From positions 1 to 64,000 of the forward strand of contig JBCBSZ010000004.1 in NCBI GenBank assembly GCA_039818945.1: a stretch of DNA of 64,000 nucleotides. The letters run 5' to 3'. Shown here in pieces: positions 8,342-15,460 of the stretch. Each line of letters starts with the position of its first letter. Position 1 is the first letter of the stretch. The stretch comes from JBCBSZ01 sp039818945. Lineage in GTDB: Bacteria; Actinomycetota; Acidimicrobiia; Acidimicrobiales; Poriferisodalaceae. The position numbers were made by a program, and so were the translations under genes. A model generated the notes under the pieces. It had not been told where the DNA came from. It searched no databases and saw only the letters and a program-made list of their open reading frames with translations.

Positions 8342-8358
8342 CGAGTCGTTCCGACTCG
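8342..8358. promoter_or_regulatory. Palindrome CGAGTCG-TTC-CGACTCG upstream of fabD
   Basis: A perfect seven-base inverted repeat with a three-base centre lies 34 bases upstream of the fabD start. Its size and place fit an operator for a regulator of the fatty acid operon (TetR- or MarR-like). No regulator gene is adjacent, so this is inference from the symmetry alone. Confidence 0.4.
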
Positions 8359-8433
8359 TGTCGCGGCCGGGAGGTTTCATGTCCCCCCGGTCGACATCGC
8401 CCGCCGAGATGCTCCCACGTTCCGGGGCCTCGG

Positions 8434-8574
8434 TCACGGTTCGTGTCGGTCGCGAGCTCCGAGACCACGCTCGTGGTGGCGCAACATCGCCTCGCGGACC
8501 GCAGCGATGACGGCGCCGATCATCACCAGGACGATCGCGCTGCGCAGCGGTGGGCCCGACACGGTGCGAGACAC
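8434..8574 (-). CDS. Possible 46-residue single-span membrane protein
   Basis: A GTG-started frame encodes about 46 residues: a short polar head (SRTVSGPPLRS), one hydrophobic segment (AIVLVMIGAVIAAV) and a charged tail rich in His, Arg and Glu. It lies between the tRNA-Leu gene and the fabD palindrome, on the fabD strand, so it could be the first gene of that transcript. There is no clear Shine-Dalgarno. The hydrophobic core argues for a real gene, but in GC-rich DNA such frames occur by chance. Confidence 0.3.
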   Translation of the reverse strand: MSRTVSGPPLRSAIVLVMIGAVIAAVREAMLRHHERGLGARDRHEP

Positions 8575-8630
8575 TAGTCATCGTGCGGCGGAGCGCCAGC
8601 GGATGCGACGGAGGGCGCCGGGTGGGCCGG

Positions 8631-8636
8631 TAACCT
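8631..8636 (+). promoter_or_regulatory. Predicted -10 box of tRNA-Leu
   Basis: TAACCT lies 11 bases before the first base of the tRNA, the expected distance for a transcript with a short 5' leader. Confidence 0.4.
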
Positions 8637-8647
8637 CGCGGTCTCCC

Positions 8648-8730
8648 GCCCGGGTGGTGGAACGGTAGACACGGAGGATTCAAAATCCTCTGCACGTGAG
8701 TGCGTGCGGGTTCGAATCCCGCCCCGGGTA
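8648..8730 (+). tRNA. tRNA-Leu, anticodon CAA
   Basis: The cloverleaf can be drawn by hand. The acceptor stem is GCCCGGG with CCCGGGT (one G-U pair), followed by discriminator A. The anticodon stem is GAGGA/TCCTC around loop TTCAAAA (anticodon CAA, reading UUG), there is a long type II variable arm as expected for Leu, and the T arm is GCGGG-TTCGAAT-CCCGC. CCA is not fully encoded (CC then G). Confidence 0.96.
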
Positions 8731-8795
8731 CCGACGCGGCGGCCGTGTCGGCGTGGTCCCGATCGGGTGCCCACTCTCCGTGTGAGCGATCGCCG

Positions 8796-8801
8796 TACAC
8801 T
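8796..8801 (+). promoter_or_regulatory. Predicted -10 box for the coiled-coil protein/pdtaR mRNA
   Basis: TACACT ends eight bases before the GTG at 8810, with no Shine-Dalgarno between. Confidence 0.45.
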
Positions 8802-8809
8802 CGGCCCTC

Positions 8810-9103
8810 GTGTTCCGGACCAACGTCGAACGACGGCTGCGCCAGGTCTCCGACCGGCTCCGTCGCGAGCGTGAGGAGCTGGCGGTCGTCACCGAGCAGC
8901 TCGACCAGCTGTCGGGTGAGGCCGACGACGCCCGCCTGCGGGCGATGGTGTCCGAGACCCCGGTCTCGGATCACGAGGCGGCGGTCGCGAGGCGTCACGC
9001 CGACGCGATGCGGCGGCGGTGCACGGAGCTGCGCGAGTCGATCGACCGGCTGGAGACCCAGCAGGACGAGCTGCTCGACCAGCTGACCGGATCGGGGACA
9101 TGA
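8810..9103 (+). CDS. Small coiled-coil protein of unknown function
   Basis: A 97-residue soluble protein, almost entirely charged alpha-helix, with heptad-like stretches (VERRLRQVSDRLRREREEL near residues 6-25; RRRCTELRESIDRLETQQDEL near 68-88) that should form a coiled-coil hairpin. No catalytic motif, signal or membrane segment is seen. The stop overlaps the start of the response regulator (ATGA), so the two are co-translated, and a structural or adaptor role alongside the ANTAR regulator is possible. I do not recognise a characterised family. Confidence 0.75.
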   Translation: MFRTNVERRLRQVSDRLRREREELAVVTEQLDQLSGEADDARLRAMVSETPVSDHEAAVARRHADAMRRRCTELRESIDRLETQQDELLDQLTGSGT

Positions 9104-9711
9104 CGGGCGAGGGAAGGGACGGTCGCAGCGTGGCGACCTCAGTCGTGATCGCAGAGGACGAGGCCATCATCCGCCTCGATCTCAAGGAACTGCTCGAGGA
9201 GGAGGGCTACACCGTCGTGGGCGAGACCGGCCGCGGCGACGAGGCGATCGAGCTCGTGCGCCAGCACAAGCCCGACATCGCCCTCCTCGACATCAAGATG
9301 CCGGGCCTCGACGGCCTCAGCGCGGCGAGGGAGATCGCGGACGACCGCATCTCTGCCGTGCTGATCATCACCGCCTTCAGCCAGCGGCACCTCGTCGAGC
9401 GCGCCCGCGACGCCGGCGCGCTGGCGTACGTCACCAAGCCGTACCAGCGGGCCGATCTGGTCGCCGCCATCGAGGTCGCGCTCGGACGCTTCCGTGAGCT
9501 CCAGGACCTCGACACCACCGTCCGAGGCCTCGAGGAGCAGCTCGCGACCCGCAAGGTGGTCGACCGGGCGAAGGGCCGCCTCATGGACGAGCGCTCGATG
9601 AGCGAGTCCGAGGCGTTCGGGTTCATTCAGAAGGCGGCCATGCAGGACCGCACGACCATGCGGGCCATCGCCGACCGGATCCTGGAGGGCACCCTCCCCG
9701 AGCCGACCTGA
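9100..9711 (+). CDS. pdtaR: ANTAR-domain response regulator, PdtaR-like
   Basis: A 203-residue two-component regulator that acts on RNA. Residues about 14-130 are a receiver domain with acidic pocket EDE (19-21), phospho-acceptor Asp64 (LLDIKMPG), Thr91 and Lys113. After a coiled linker, residues about 145-200 form an ANTAR antitermination domain (VVDRAKGRLMDERSMSESEA, then FIQKAAMQDRTTMRAIADRI). The same gene next to polA in mycobacteria is pdtaR (Rv1626). No sensor kinase is adjacent. The ATG overlaps the upstream stop; a GTG at 9130 in the same frame would shorten it by ten residues. Confidence 0.9.
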   Translation: MTGEGRDGRSVATSVVIAEDEAIIRLDLKELLEEEGYTVVGETGRGDEAIELVRQHKPDIALLDIKMPGLDGLSAAREIADDRISAVLIITAFSQRHLVERARDAGALAYVTKPYQRADLVAAIEVALGRFRELQDLDTTVRGLEEQLATRKVVDRAKGRLMDERSMSESEAFGFIQKAAMQDRTTMRAIADRILEGTLPEPT

Positions 9712-9831
9712 GCCCGCCCGGCACGCCCCACCCGATCCCTCCCGCTCTGGTCTCGCTTCCTCGATGCTCTGCGCCCCCTGCGGTGACGCGTCGCATCCGC
9801 TCGCTCGTCGGGCCGCTCAGGCCCCGGGCTC

Positions 9832-9837
9832 TACGAT
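9832..9837 (+). promoter_or_regulatory. Predicted -10 box for leaderless polA mRNA
   Basis: TACGAT ends six bases before the GTG of polA. The 132 bases since pdtaR hold no other obvious signal. Confidence 0.45.
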
Positions 9838-9843
9838 CGGCAT

Positions 9844-12510
9844 GTGCCGACCTCGCTGCTGCTCGACGGGAACTCGCTGACCTACCGGGCGTTCTTCGCG
9901 CTGCCCACCGACCTGGCCACGGCGTCGGGGCAGGTCACGAACGCCGTCTACGGCTTCACGTCGATGCTGATCAACCTGATCCGCGACCACCGCCCGGATC
10001 GCATCGTCGTGGCGTGGGACCGACCCGAGCCGACCTTCCGCCACGAGGCCGTCCCCACCTACAAGGGCAACCGCGACGAGACCCCCGACCTGCTGACGCC
10101 CCAGTTCGGCCTGGTGCGCGAAGTCATCGACGTCCTGCGCATCCCGACGGTCGAGGTGGCGGGGTACGAGGCCGACGACATCCTCGCCACGTTGGCGACC
10201 ACGGCGCGGGACCGCGGCGAGGACGCCATCGTCGTCACCGGCGACCGCGACACCTACCAGCTGGTCGAGGACCCGCACATCAAGGTCCTCTACAACCGCC
10301 GCGGGGTCTCCGACTACGCCCTCTACGACGAGGCCGGGATCCTCGACCGCACCGGCGTCACCCCCGCCATGTACCCGCAGTACGCCGCGCTGCGGGGCGA
10401 CCCCTCCGACAACCTGCCCGGCGTGCCCGGGGTGGGGGAGAAGACCGCCGCCAAGCTGCTCAACAAGTACGGCGGGCTCGACGGCATCTTCGCCGCCATC
10501 GACGAGCAGACGCCGAAGCTGCGTCAGAACCTGACCGAGCACGAGGCCAGCGCCCGGAAGAACTTCGAGGTCATGGTGCTCGTCCGGGACGTGCCCGACC
10601 TTCCCGACCTCGACGAGCTCACCTGGGGCGACGTCGACGCCGACGAGGTCGGTCGACTCTTCGACTTCCTCGAGTTCCGCACGCTCTACGACCGGCTGCA
10701 GGAGGCCATGGCCGAGCAGCTGCCCTCCTCGGTCGGCGCCGACGTCCTCGAGGCCGAGCGCACCGATCTGGACGCGGCCGGGGCCGTCGCCGCTCTCGAT
10801 GGCCTCGCCGACGGCTCGACGGCCTCGCTGGCCGGCCGCTTCGGCGACCGCCACCGCCCGGAGTCGTTGGAGGGGATCGCCGTCGTGCTCGACGCCGCGT
10901 CCGCGGACGTCGGCTGGATCGACCGCTCGGTGGTCGACGACGCCGAGGTGCGGGCGGCCCTCGGACGGCTCGTCGGCCGGGTGTCGGTCGCCGCCCACGA
11001 CGCCAAGCCGCTGCTGCGCTGGTTCCTGCACGCCGGCTTCGAGGCGCCCGAGCTCGCCATCGACACCGTGCTCGCGGCGTACCTGCTCGATCCGAGCGAC
11101 GTGCGCTACGCCATCGGCGAGCTCCTGCTGCGCTACGCCAAGACGGAGCTCCCTGACGACGGGGCGGCCGACGGCCAGCTCGCTCTCGGCGACGAGGCGG
11201 GCGCGCCGCCCTCCCAGGAGACCGCCCGCGAGGCGCTCGCCGTCGAGCGGCTGGTCGAGCCGCTGCTCACCGCCATCGACGCCCGCGATCTGCGCGACCT
11301 GCTCGACGACATCGAGCTCCCGCTCGTCGGCGTGCTGGCGCGGATGGAGGACCTCGGGGTCCACGTCGACCGGGCCGAGCTCCAGCGCCTCCACGACCAG
11401 CTCGTCACCGAGTGCGATCGGCTGTCGGCCGAGATCCGCGAGCACGCCGGGCGCGACCTCAACGTCAACTCGACGAAGCAGCTGCGCGAGGTGCTCTTCG
11501 ACGAGCTCGGGCTGACCCCGGTCAAGAAGACCAAAACCGGCTACTCCACCGATGCGGCGTCGCTGGAGAAGCTGCGCGACCAGCACCCGATCGTCGAGGC
11601 GCTCCTCGGCTACCGCGAGGTCGAGAAGCTGCGCTCCACCTACGGCGAGGGCCTCCTGAGCGCGGTCGCCGACGACGACCGCATCCACGCCACGTTCAAC
11701 CAGACCGTCGCCCGGACCGGCCGGCTGTCGTCGGAGGAGCCGAACCTCCACAACATCCCGGTGCGCACCGACCTGGGCCGGGAGTTCCGTCGGGCGTTCA
11801 TCCCCACCGAGGGCTACGAGCTGCTCGTCGCGGACTACAACCAGATCGAGCTGCGGGTCATCGCCCACCTCGCCGAGGACCCCGGCCTCATCTCGGCGTT
11901 CGAGGGCGGCGAGGACATCCACACCGCCACCGCCCGCCGGGTGTTCGACGTCGATGCCGACGGCGTCACGGTCGAGATGCGGTCGAAGGCGAAGATGGTC
12001 TCCTACGGCCTCGCCTACGGGATGGAGGCCTACGGGCTCGGGCAGCGCCTCGGCATCCCGACCGAGGAGGCGGCGGTCATCCTGGGCGCGTACTTCGAGG
12101 CGTTCCCCAACGTGAAGGCCTACATGGACCGCGTCGTCGACGAGGCCCGCGAGAAGGGCTACGCCGAGACGGCGTTCGGCCGGCGCCGGCCCATCCCCGA
12201 GCTCAACGCCCGCAGCTACAACGTCCGGCTCGCCGCCGAGCGCCAGGCGATGAACGCTCCGATCCAGGGGACCGCGGCTGACATCTTCAAGGTGGCGCTG
12301 GTCCGGCTCGACCGCCAGCTGCGCGAGCAGGGCGGCGGCAACCGGCTGATCCTGCAGGTGCACGACGAGGTCATCGTCGAGGTGCCGCCTGACCAGGTCG
12401 ACGACGTCACGAAGCTCACGGTGGCGACGATGGCCGAGGCCGCCGAGCTGCGGGTCCCGCTCGAGGTCAACGTCACCGTCGGCTCGTCCTGGGCGGCGGC
12501 CAAGGGGTGA
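9844..12510 (+). CDS. polA: DNA polymerase I
   Basis: Repair polymerase that fills gaps and removes RNA primers. The 888 residues comprise an N-terminal 5'-3' exonuclease/flap domain (about 1-290; ADDILATLA, VTGDRDTYQLV, PGVPGVGEKTA), a degenerate middle domain (about 300-490) and a family A polymerase (about 500-888). Motif A is DYNQIELRVIAHLAEDP, motif B is MRSKAKMVSYGLAYGMEAYG and motif C is LQVHDEVIVE. The middle domain shows no DxE proofreading motif, as in mycobacterial and Taq enzymes, so it should lack 3'-5' exonuclease. Serving in excision repair, it lies near uvrB and uvrA. GTG start, leaderless-type box upstream. Confidence 0.97.
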   Translation: MPTSLLLDGNSLTYRAFFALPTDLATASGQVTNAVYGFTSMLINLIRDHRPDRIVVAWDRPEPTFRHEAVPTYKGNRDETPDLLTPQFGLVREVIDVLRIPTVEVAGYEADDILATLATTARDRGEDAIVVTGDRDTYQLVEDPHIKVLYNRRGVSDYALYDEAGILDRTGVTPAMYPQYAALRGDPSDNLPGVPGVGEKTAAKLLNKYGGLDGIFAAIDEQTPKLRQNLTEHEASARKNFEVMVLVRDVPDLPDLDELTWGDVDADEVGRLFDFLEFRTLYDRLQEAMAEQLPSSVGADVLEAERTDLDAAGAVAALDGLADGSTASLAGRFGDRHRPESLEGIAVVLDAASADVGWIDRSVVDDAEVRAALGRLVGRVSVAAHDAKPLLRWFLHAGFEAPELAIDTVLAAYLLDPSDVRYAIGELLLRYAKTELPDDGAADGQLALGDEAGAPPSQETAREALAVERLVEPLLTAIDARDLRDLLDDIELPLVGVLARMEDLGVHVDRAELQRLHDQLVTECDRLSAEIREHAGRDLNVNSTKQLREVLFDELGLTPVKKTKTGYSTDAASLEKLRDQHPIVEALLGYREVEKLRSTYGEGLLSAVADDDRIHATFNQTVARTGRLSSEEPNLHNIPVRTDLGREFRRAFIPTEGYELLVADYNQIELRVIAHLAEDPGLISAFEGGEDIHTATARRVFDVDADGVTVEMRSKAKMVSYGLAYGMEAYGLGQRLGIPTEEAAVILGAYFEAFPNVKAYMDRVVDEAREKGYAETAFGRRRPIPELNARSYNVRLAAERQAMNAPIQGTAADIFKVALVRLDRQLREQGGGNRLILQVHDEVIVEVPPDQVDDVTKLTVATMAEAAELRVPLEVNVTVGSSWAAAKG

Positions 12511-13265
12511 CCGGTGACGGCCTGAGCGACGGCCACTGGTTCGAGCCGCTGGCCGACCACCTGGGCGAGACCTACCTCCGGTACTCGTTCACGAAGGGCA
12601 CGAGCCAGGAGGTCGACGCGCTCGTCGAGCTCCTTCACCTCGAGCCCGGCGCGCGGGTGCTCGACGTGGGCTGCGGCCCGGGCCGCCACGCCCACGAGCT
12701 GGCCCGCCGGGGCATCGAGGTCGTGGGGCTCGACGTCAGCGAGCGCTTCATCGCGATCGCTCGTGAGGGAGCGCCGGCCGGCGCCTCCTTCGTCGTCGGC
12801 GACGCCAGGGCGATGGCCTTCGACGCCGAGTTCGATGCGGCGTACAGCCTGTGCCAGGGCGCCTTCGGCCTGCTCGGTGGCCCGGCGGCGGACCCCGACG
12901 ACCCCGAGGCCGGCGACCTCGCCGTGCTCGACGGCCTCCGGCGGGCGGTTCGGCCGGGTGGGCGTGTCGCCGTCAGCGCCTTCAACGCCTACTTCCAGGT
13001 CGCGCACCTCGACGGGTCGACCCGGTTCGACGCCCGCACCGGGGTGCACCACGAGCGGACCGAGATCCGCGACCCCGCGGGCGCCGTCGCCGAGGTCGAC
13101 CTGTGGACCACCTGCGCCACGCCCCGCGAGCTGCGCCTGCTCGCGGCGCGGGCACAGCTCGACGTGCTCGCGGTGCACGGCGTGACCCCCGGCTGCTACG
13201 GCGCCGCGCCGCCGTCCATCGACCTGGAGGAACTGCTCCTCCTCGCCCGAAGAGGGGGTGGGTGA
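12507..13265 (+). CDS. Class I SAM-dependent methyltransferase
   Basis: A 252-residue methyltransferase. The SAM-binding motif I is VLDVGCGPGRHAHELARRGI (residues about 51-70), followed by the acidic loop VVGLDVSERF, motif II near FDAAYSLCQGAF and motif III LRRAVRPGGRVAVSAF. The acceptor substrate cannot be told; small-molecule methylation is most likely for this group. The GTG overlaps the polA stop (GTGA), so it is translated with polA, although a functional link to DNA repair is not evident. Confidence 0.87.
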   Translation: MTGDGLSDGHWFEPLADHLGETYLRYSFTKGTSQEVDALVELLHLEPGARVLDVGCGPGRHAHELARRGIEVVGLDVSERFIAIAREGAPAGASFVVGDARAMAFDAEFDAAYSLCQGAFGLLGGPAADPDDPEAGDLAVLDGLRRAVRPGGRVAVSAFNAYFQVAHLDGSTRFDARTGVHHERTEIRDPAGAVAEVDLWTTCATPRELRLLAARAQLDVLAVHGVTPGCYGAAPPSIDLEELLLLARRGGG

Positions 13266-13281
13266 AGCGGGGGCGGCGGTG

Positions 13282-13287
13282 TACCCT
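13282..13287 (+). promoter_or_regulatory. Predicted extended -10 box of rpsA
   Basis: TGTACCCT has the extended TGN-like form. It would start a transcript near 13294 with a 5' UTR of about 90 bases before the rpsA TTG, unlike the leaderless genes nearby. The leader could carry autoregulation by S1, which is inference. Confidence 0.4.
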
Positions 13288-13384
13288 GTTCAGGTCGCTC
13301 GCGACGCACGGTCGTCGCGCCCGATCGCCGGTGGGTCCCCCGATCCGCCGGTGTCCCCATTCCCTCGACGCAACGAGCATCCAC

Positions 13385-14812
13385 TTGTCCGACCAGACCA
13401 CCACCATCCCCGACGTCACCGAGGAGTTCGGCTCCTTCACCGACGCCGGCGAGTACATCCCCCGCACCATCGTCGAGGACGACCTCGGCGGCATGTCCAT
13501 GGAAGAGGCCATCGCCGGCACCATCGTCGAGTTCGACGACGGTGATCTCGTGCAGGGGGTCGTGGTCAACGTCGACAAGGACGAGGTCCTGCTCGACATC
13601 GGGTACAAGTCCGAGGGCGTGATCCCGGCCAAGGAGCTGTCGATCCGCCAGGGCGTCGACCCGAGCGAGGTCGTCAAGCAGGGCGAGGCCGTCGAGGCGC
13701 TGGTTCTCCAGAAGGAGGACGCCGACGGACGCCTGGTGCTCTCCAAGAAGCGGGCCCAGTACGAGCGGGCCTGGGGCGTCATCGAGGACAAGAAGGAGGC
13801 CGACGAGCCGGTCTCCGGTCCCGTCATCGAGGTCGTCAAGGGCGGCCTGATCCTCGACATCGGCCTGCGCGGCTTCCTCCCCGCCTCCCTCGTCGAGCTG
13901 CGCCGGGTGCGCGACCTCCAGCCATACGTCGGTCAGGAGCTCACGGCGAAGATCATCGAGCTCGACAAGAACCGCAACAACGTCGTCCTCTCCCGCCGAG
14001 CCTGGCTGGAGGAGACCCAGAAGGAGCAGCGCGAGGAGTTCCTCGACAACCTCCTCCCGGGCGAGCGCCGCAAGGGCGTCGTCTCGTCGGTCGTCAGCTT
14101 CGGTGCCTTCGTCGACCTGGGCGGCATGGACGGGCTCATCCACGTGTCCGAGCTGTCCTGGAAGCACGTCGATCATCCGGGCTCGGTCGTGAACGTCGGC
14201 GACGAGGTCGAGGTCGAGGTGCTCGAGGTCGATCGCGATCGCGAGCGGATCTCGCTGTCGCTCAAGGCTACCCAGCAGGATCCGTGGCAGGAGTTCGCCG
14301 AGGCCCACAAGATCGGTCAGCTGGTCTACGGCCGGGTCACCAAGCTCGTGCCGTTCGGCTCCTTCGTCCAGGTGGGCGAGGGCATCGAGGGCCTGGTCCA
14401 CATCTCGGAGATGTCCGCCCACCACGTCGACCTCCCCGAGCAGGTCGTGACGCCGGGCGAGGAGCTGTGGGTCAAGATCATCGATCTCGACACCAGCCGC
14501 CGTCGCATCTCGCTGTCGATCAAGCAGGCCGCCGAGGGCGGCGAGGTCGCCGCCGAGTACCAGGCCCACTTCGGTGAGCACGCCTTCGACGAGGAGGGCA
14601 ACTACATCGGTTCCGGCCCCGAGCCCACCGAGACCGCCGAGCCCGTCGAGTACGAGGTGTCGACCGAGGCGCAGGAGGCCTGGGCCGAGTACTACGAGAA
14701 GTACGGCGAGGAGGCCTACCGCCAGGCCCTCGAGCAGGCCGAGCAGGAGGCCGAGGGCGGCGACGCCCCTGCGGCCGAGGGCGAGCAGGCCGAGGCCGCT
14801 CCCGAGGCCTGA
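13385..14812 (+). CDS. rpsA: Small-subunit ribosomal protein S1
   Basis: RNA-binding ribosomal protein that helps load structured or leadered mRNAs. The protein of about 475 residues has four S1 (OB-fold) repeats, visible as GDLVQGVVVNVDKDEVLLDI, ISGPVIEVVKGGLILDIG-type, RKGVVSSVVSFGAFVDLGG and YGRVTKLVPFGSFVQVGEG, followed by an acidic Glu/Ala-rich tail. This four-repeat form is the actinobacterial one. The start is uncertain: TTG 13385 gives an N-terminal extension like related proteins, and ATG 13494 would leave only 13 residues before the first repeat. No good Shine-Dalgarno is seen. It lies between polA and coaE, as in mycobacteria. Confidence 0.93.
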   Translation: MSDQTTTIPDVTEEFGSFTDAGEYIPRTIVEDDLGGMSMEEAIAGTIVEFDDGDLVQGVVVNVDKDEVLLDIGYKSEGVIPAKELSIRQGVDPSEVVKQGEAVEALVLQKEDADGRLVLSKKRAQYERAWGVIEDKKEADEPVSGPVIEVVKGGLILDIGLRGFLPASLVELRRVRDLQPYVGQELTAKIIELDKNRNNVVLSRRAWLEETQKEQREEFLDNLLPGERRKGVVSSVVSFGAFVDLGGMDGLIHVSELSWKHVDHPGSVVNVGDEVEVEVLEVDRDRERISLSLKATQQDPWQEFAEAHKIGQLVYGRVTKLVPFGSFVQVGEGIEGLVHISEMSAHHVDLPEQVVTPGEELWVKIIDLDTSRRRISLSIKQAAEGGEVAAEYQAHFGEHAFDEEGNYIGSGPEPTETAEPVEYEVSTEAQEAWAEYYEKYGEEAYRQALEQAEQEAEGGDAPAAEGEQAEAAPEA

Positions 14813-15460
14813 GTGATCACCCTCGGGCTCACCGGGGGCATCGGCTCCGGCAAGTCCACGGTGTCCTCGGCGCTGGTCGACCGCGGCGCGGCGCTCATCG
14901 ACGCCGACGCCATCGTGCGCGACCTGCAACAGCCCGGTGAGCCGGTCTTCGACCGGATCATCGAGCGCTTCGGGCCCGACGTCGTGGGCGACGACGGGCA
15001 CCTGGATCGACCGGCGATCGCCGCGATCGTGTTCGGTGATGCCGACGCGCTCGCCGACCTGAACAAGATCGTGCACCCGGCCGTCGGCGACGAGATCCGT
15101 CGTCGCCTCGCCGAGCTCGAGTCGACGGACCGGGTCGTGGTGCTCGACATCCCCCTCCTCGCCGAGGGGGCCCGGGAGGGCACGCCCCGCTACCCGGTGT
15201 CGGGCACGTTGGTCGTCGACGTCCCGGTCGAGGTCCAGGTGGCCCGCCTGGTCGATCACCGCGGCTTCGACGAGGCCGACGCCCGGGCCCGGATCGCCAA
15301 CCAGGCGTCCCGCGAGGACCGCCTCGCCCTCGCCGACCACATGATCGACAACAGCGGCGACATCCGTGCGCTCGCCGCGCAGATGGACGAGGTGTGGGAC
15401 TGGGCCCTCGGGCTCGACCCCGTCGACCTGTCCGCCCACCGGACCGAGGAGCAACCATGA
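14813..15460 (+). CDS. coaE: Dephospho-CoA kinase
   Basis: Last step of coenzyme A synthesis: ATP-dependent phosphorylation of the 3'-OH of dephospho-CoA. The 215-residue P-loop kinase has Walker A GLTGGIGSGKST at residues about 5-16, the acidic DADAIVRDLQQPG motif, the LNKIVHPAV segment and the VVLDIPLLAEG strand typical of CoaE. GTG directly follows the rpsA stop with no gap, and its own stop overlaps the peptidase start by ATGA. The rpsA-coaE pair is a conserved actinobacterial neighbourhood. Confidence 0.95.
   Translation: MITLGLTGGIGSGKSTVSSALVDRGAALIDADAIVRDLQQPGEPVFDRIIERFGPDVVGDDGHLDRPAIAAIVFGDADALADLNKIVHPAVGDEIRRRLAELESTDRVVVLDIPLLAEGAREGTPRYPVSGTLVVDVPVEVQVARLVDHRGFDEADARARIANQASREDRLALADHMIDNSGDIRALAAQMDEVWDWALGLDPVDLSAHRTEEQP

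Larger units (their letters stand above)
8309..8647. other. 339-base region between fabD and tRNA-Leu
   Basis: It holds the fabD Shine-Dalgarno (AAGGAG), a 17-base perfect palindrome at 8342-8358 and a possible 46-residue membrane protein on the minus strand (8434-8574). The tRNA promoter is at its right end. No longer gene is convincing in either strand. Confidence 0.6.

Noticed and set aside
9817..12363. Very long open frame antiparallel to polA
   Set aside because: It has no recognisable domain, is rich in Gly/Val/Arg/Glu repeats typical of the reverse of GC-rich codons, and polA on the other strand has all motifs.
13196..15454. Long antiparallel frame over rpsA and coaE
   Set aside because: Composition mirrors the acidic repeats of S1; no motif; both sense genes are certain.
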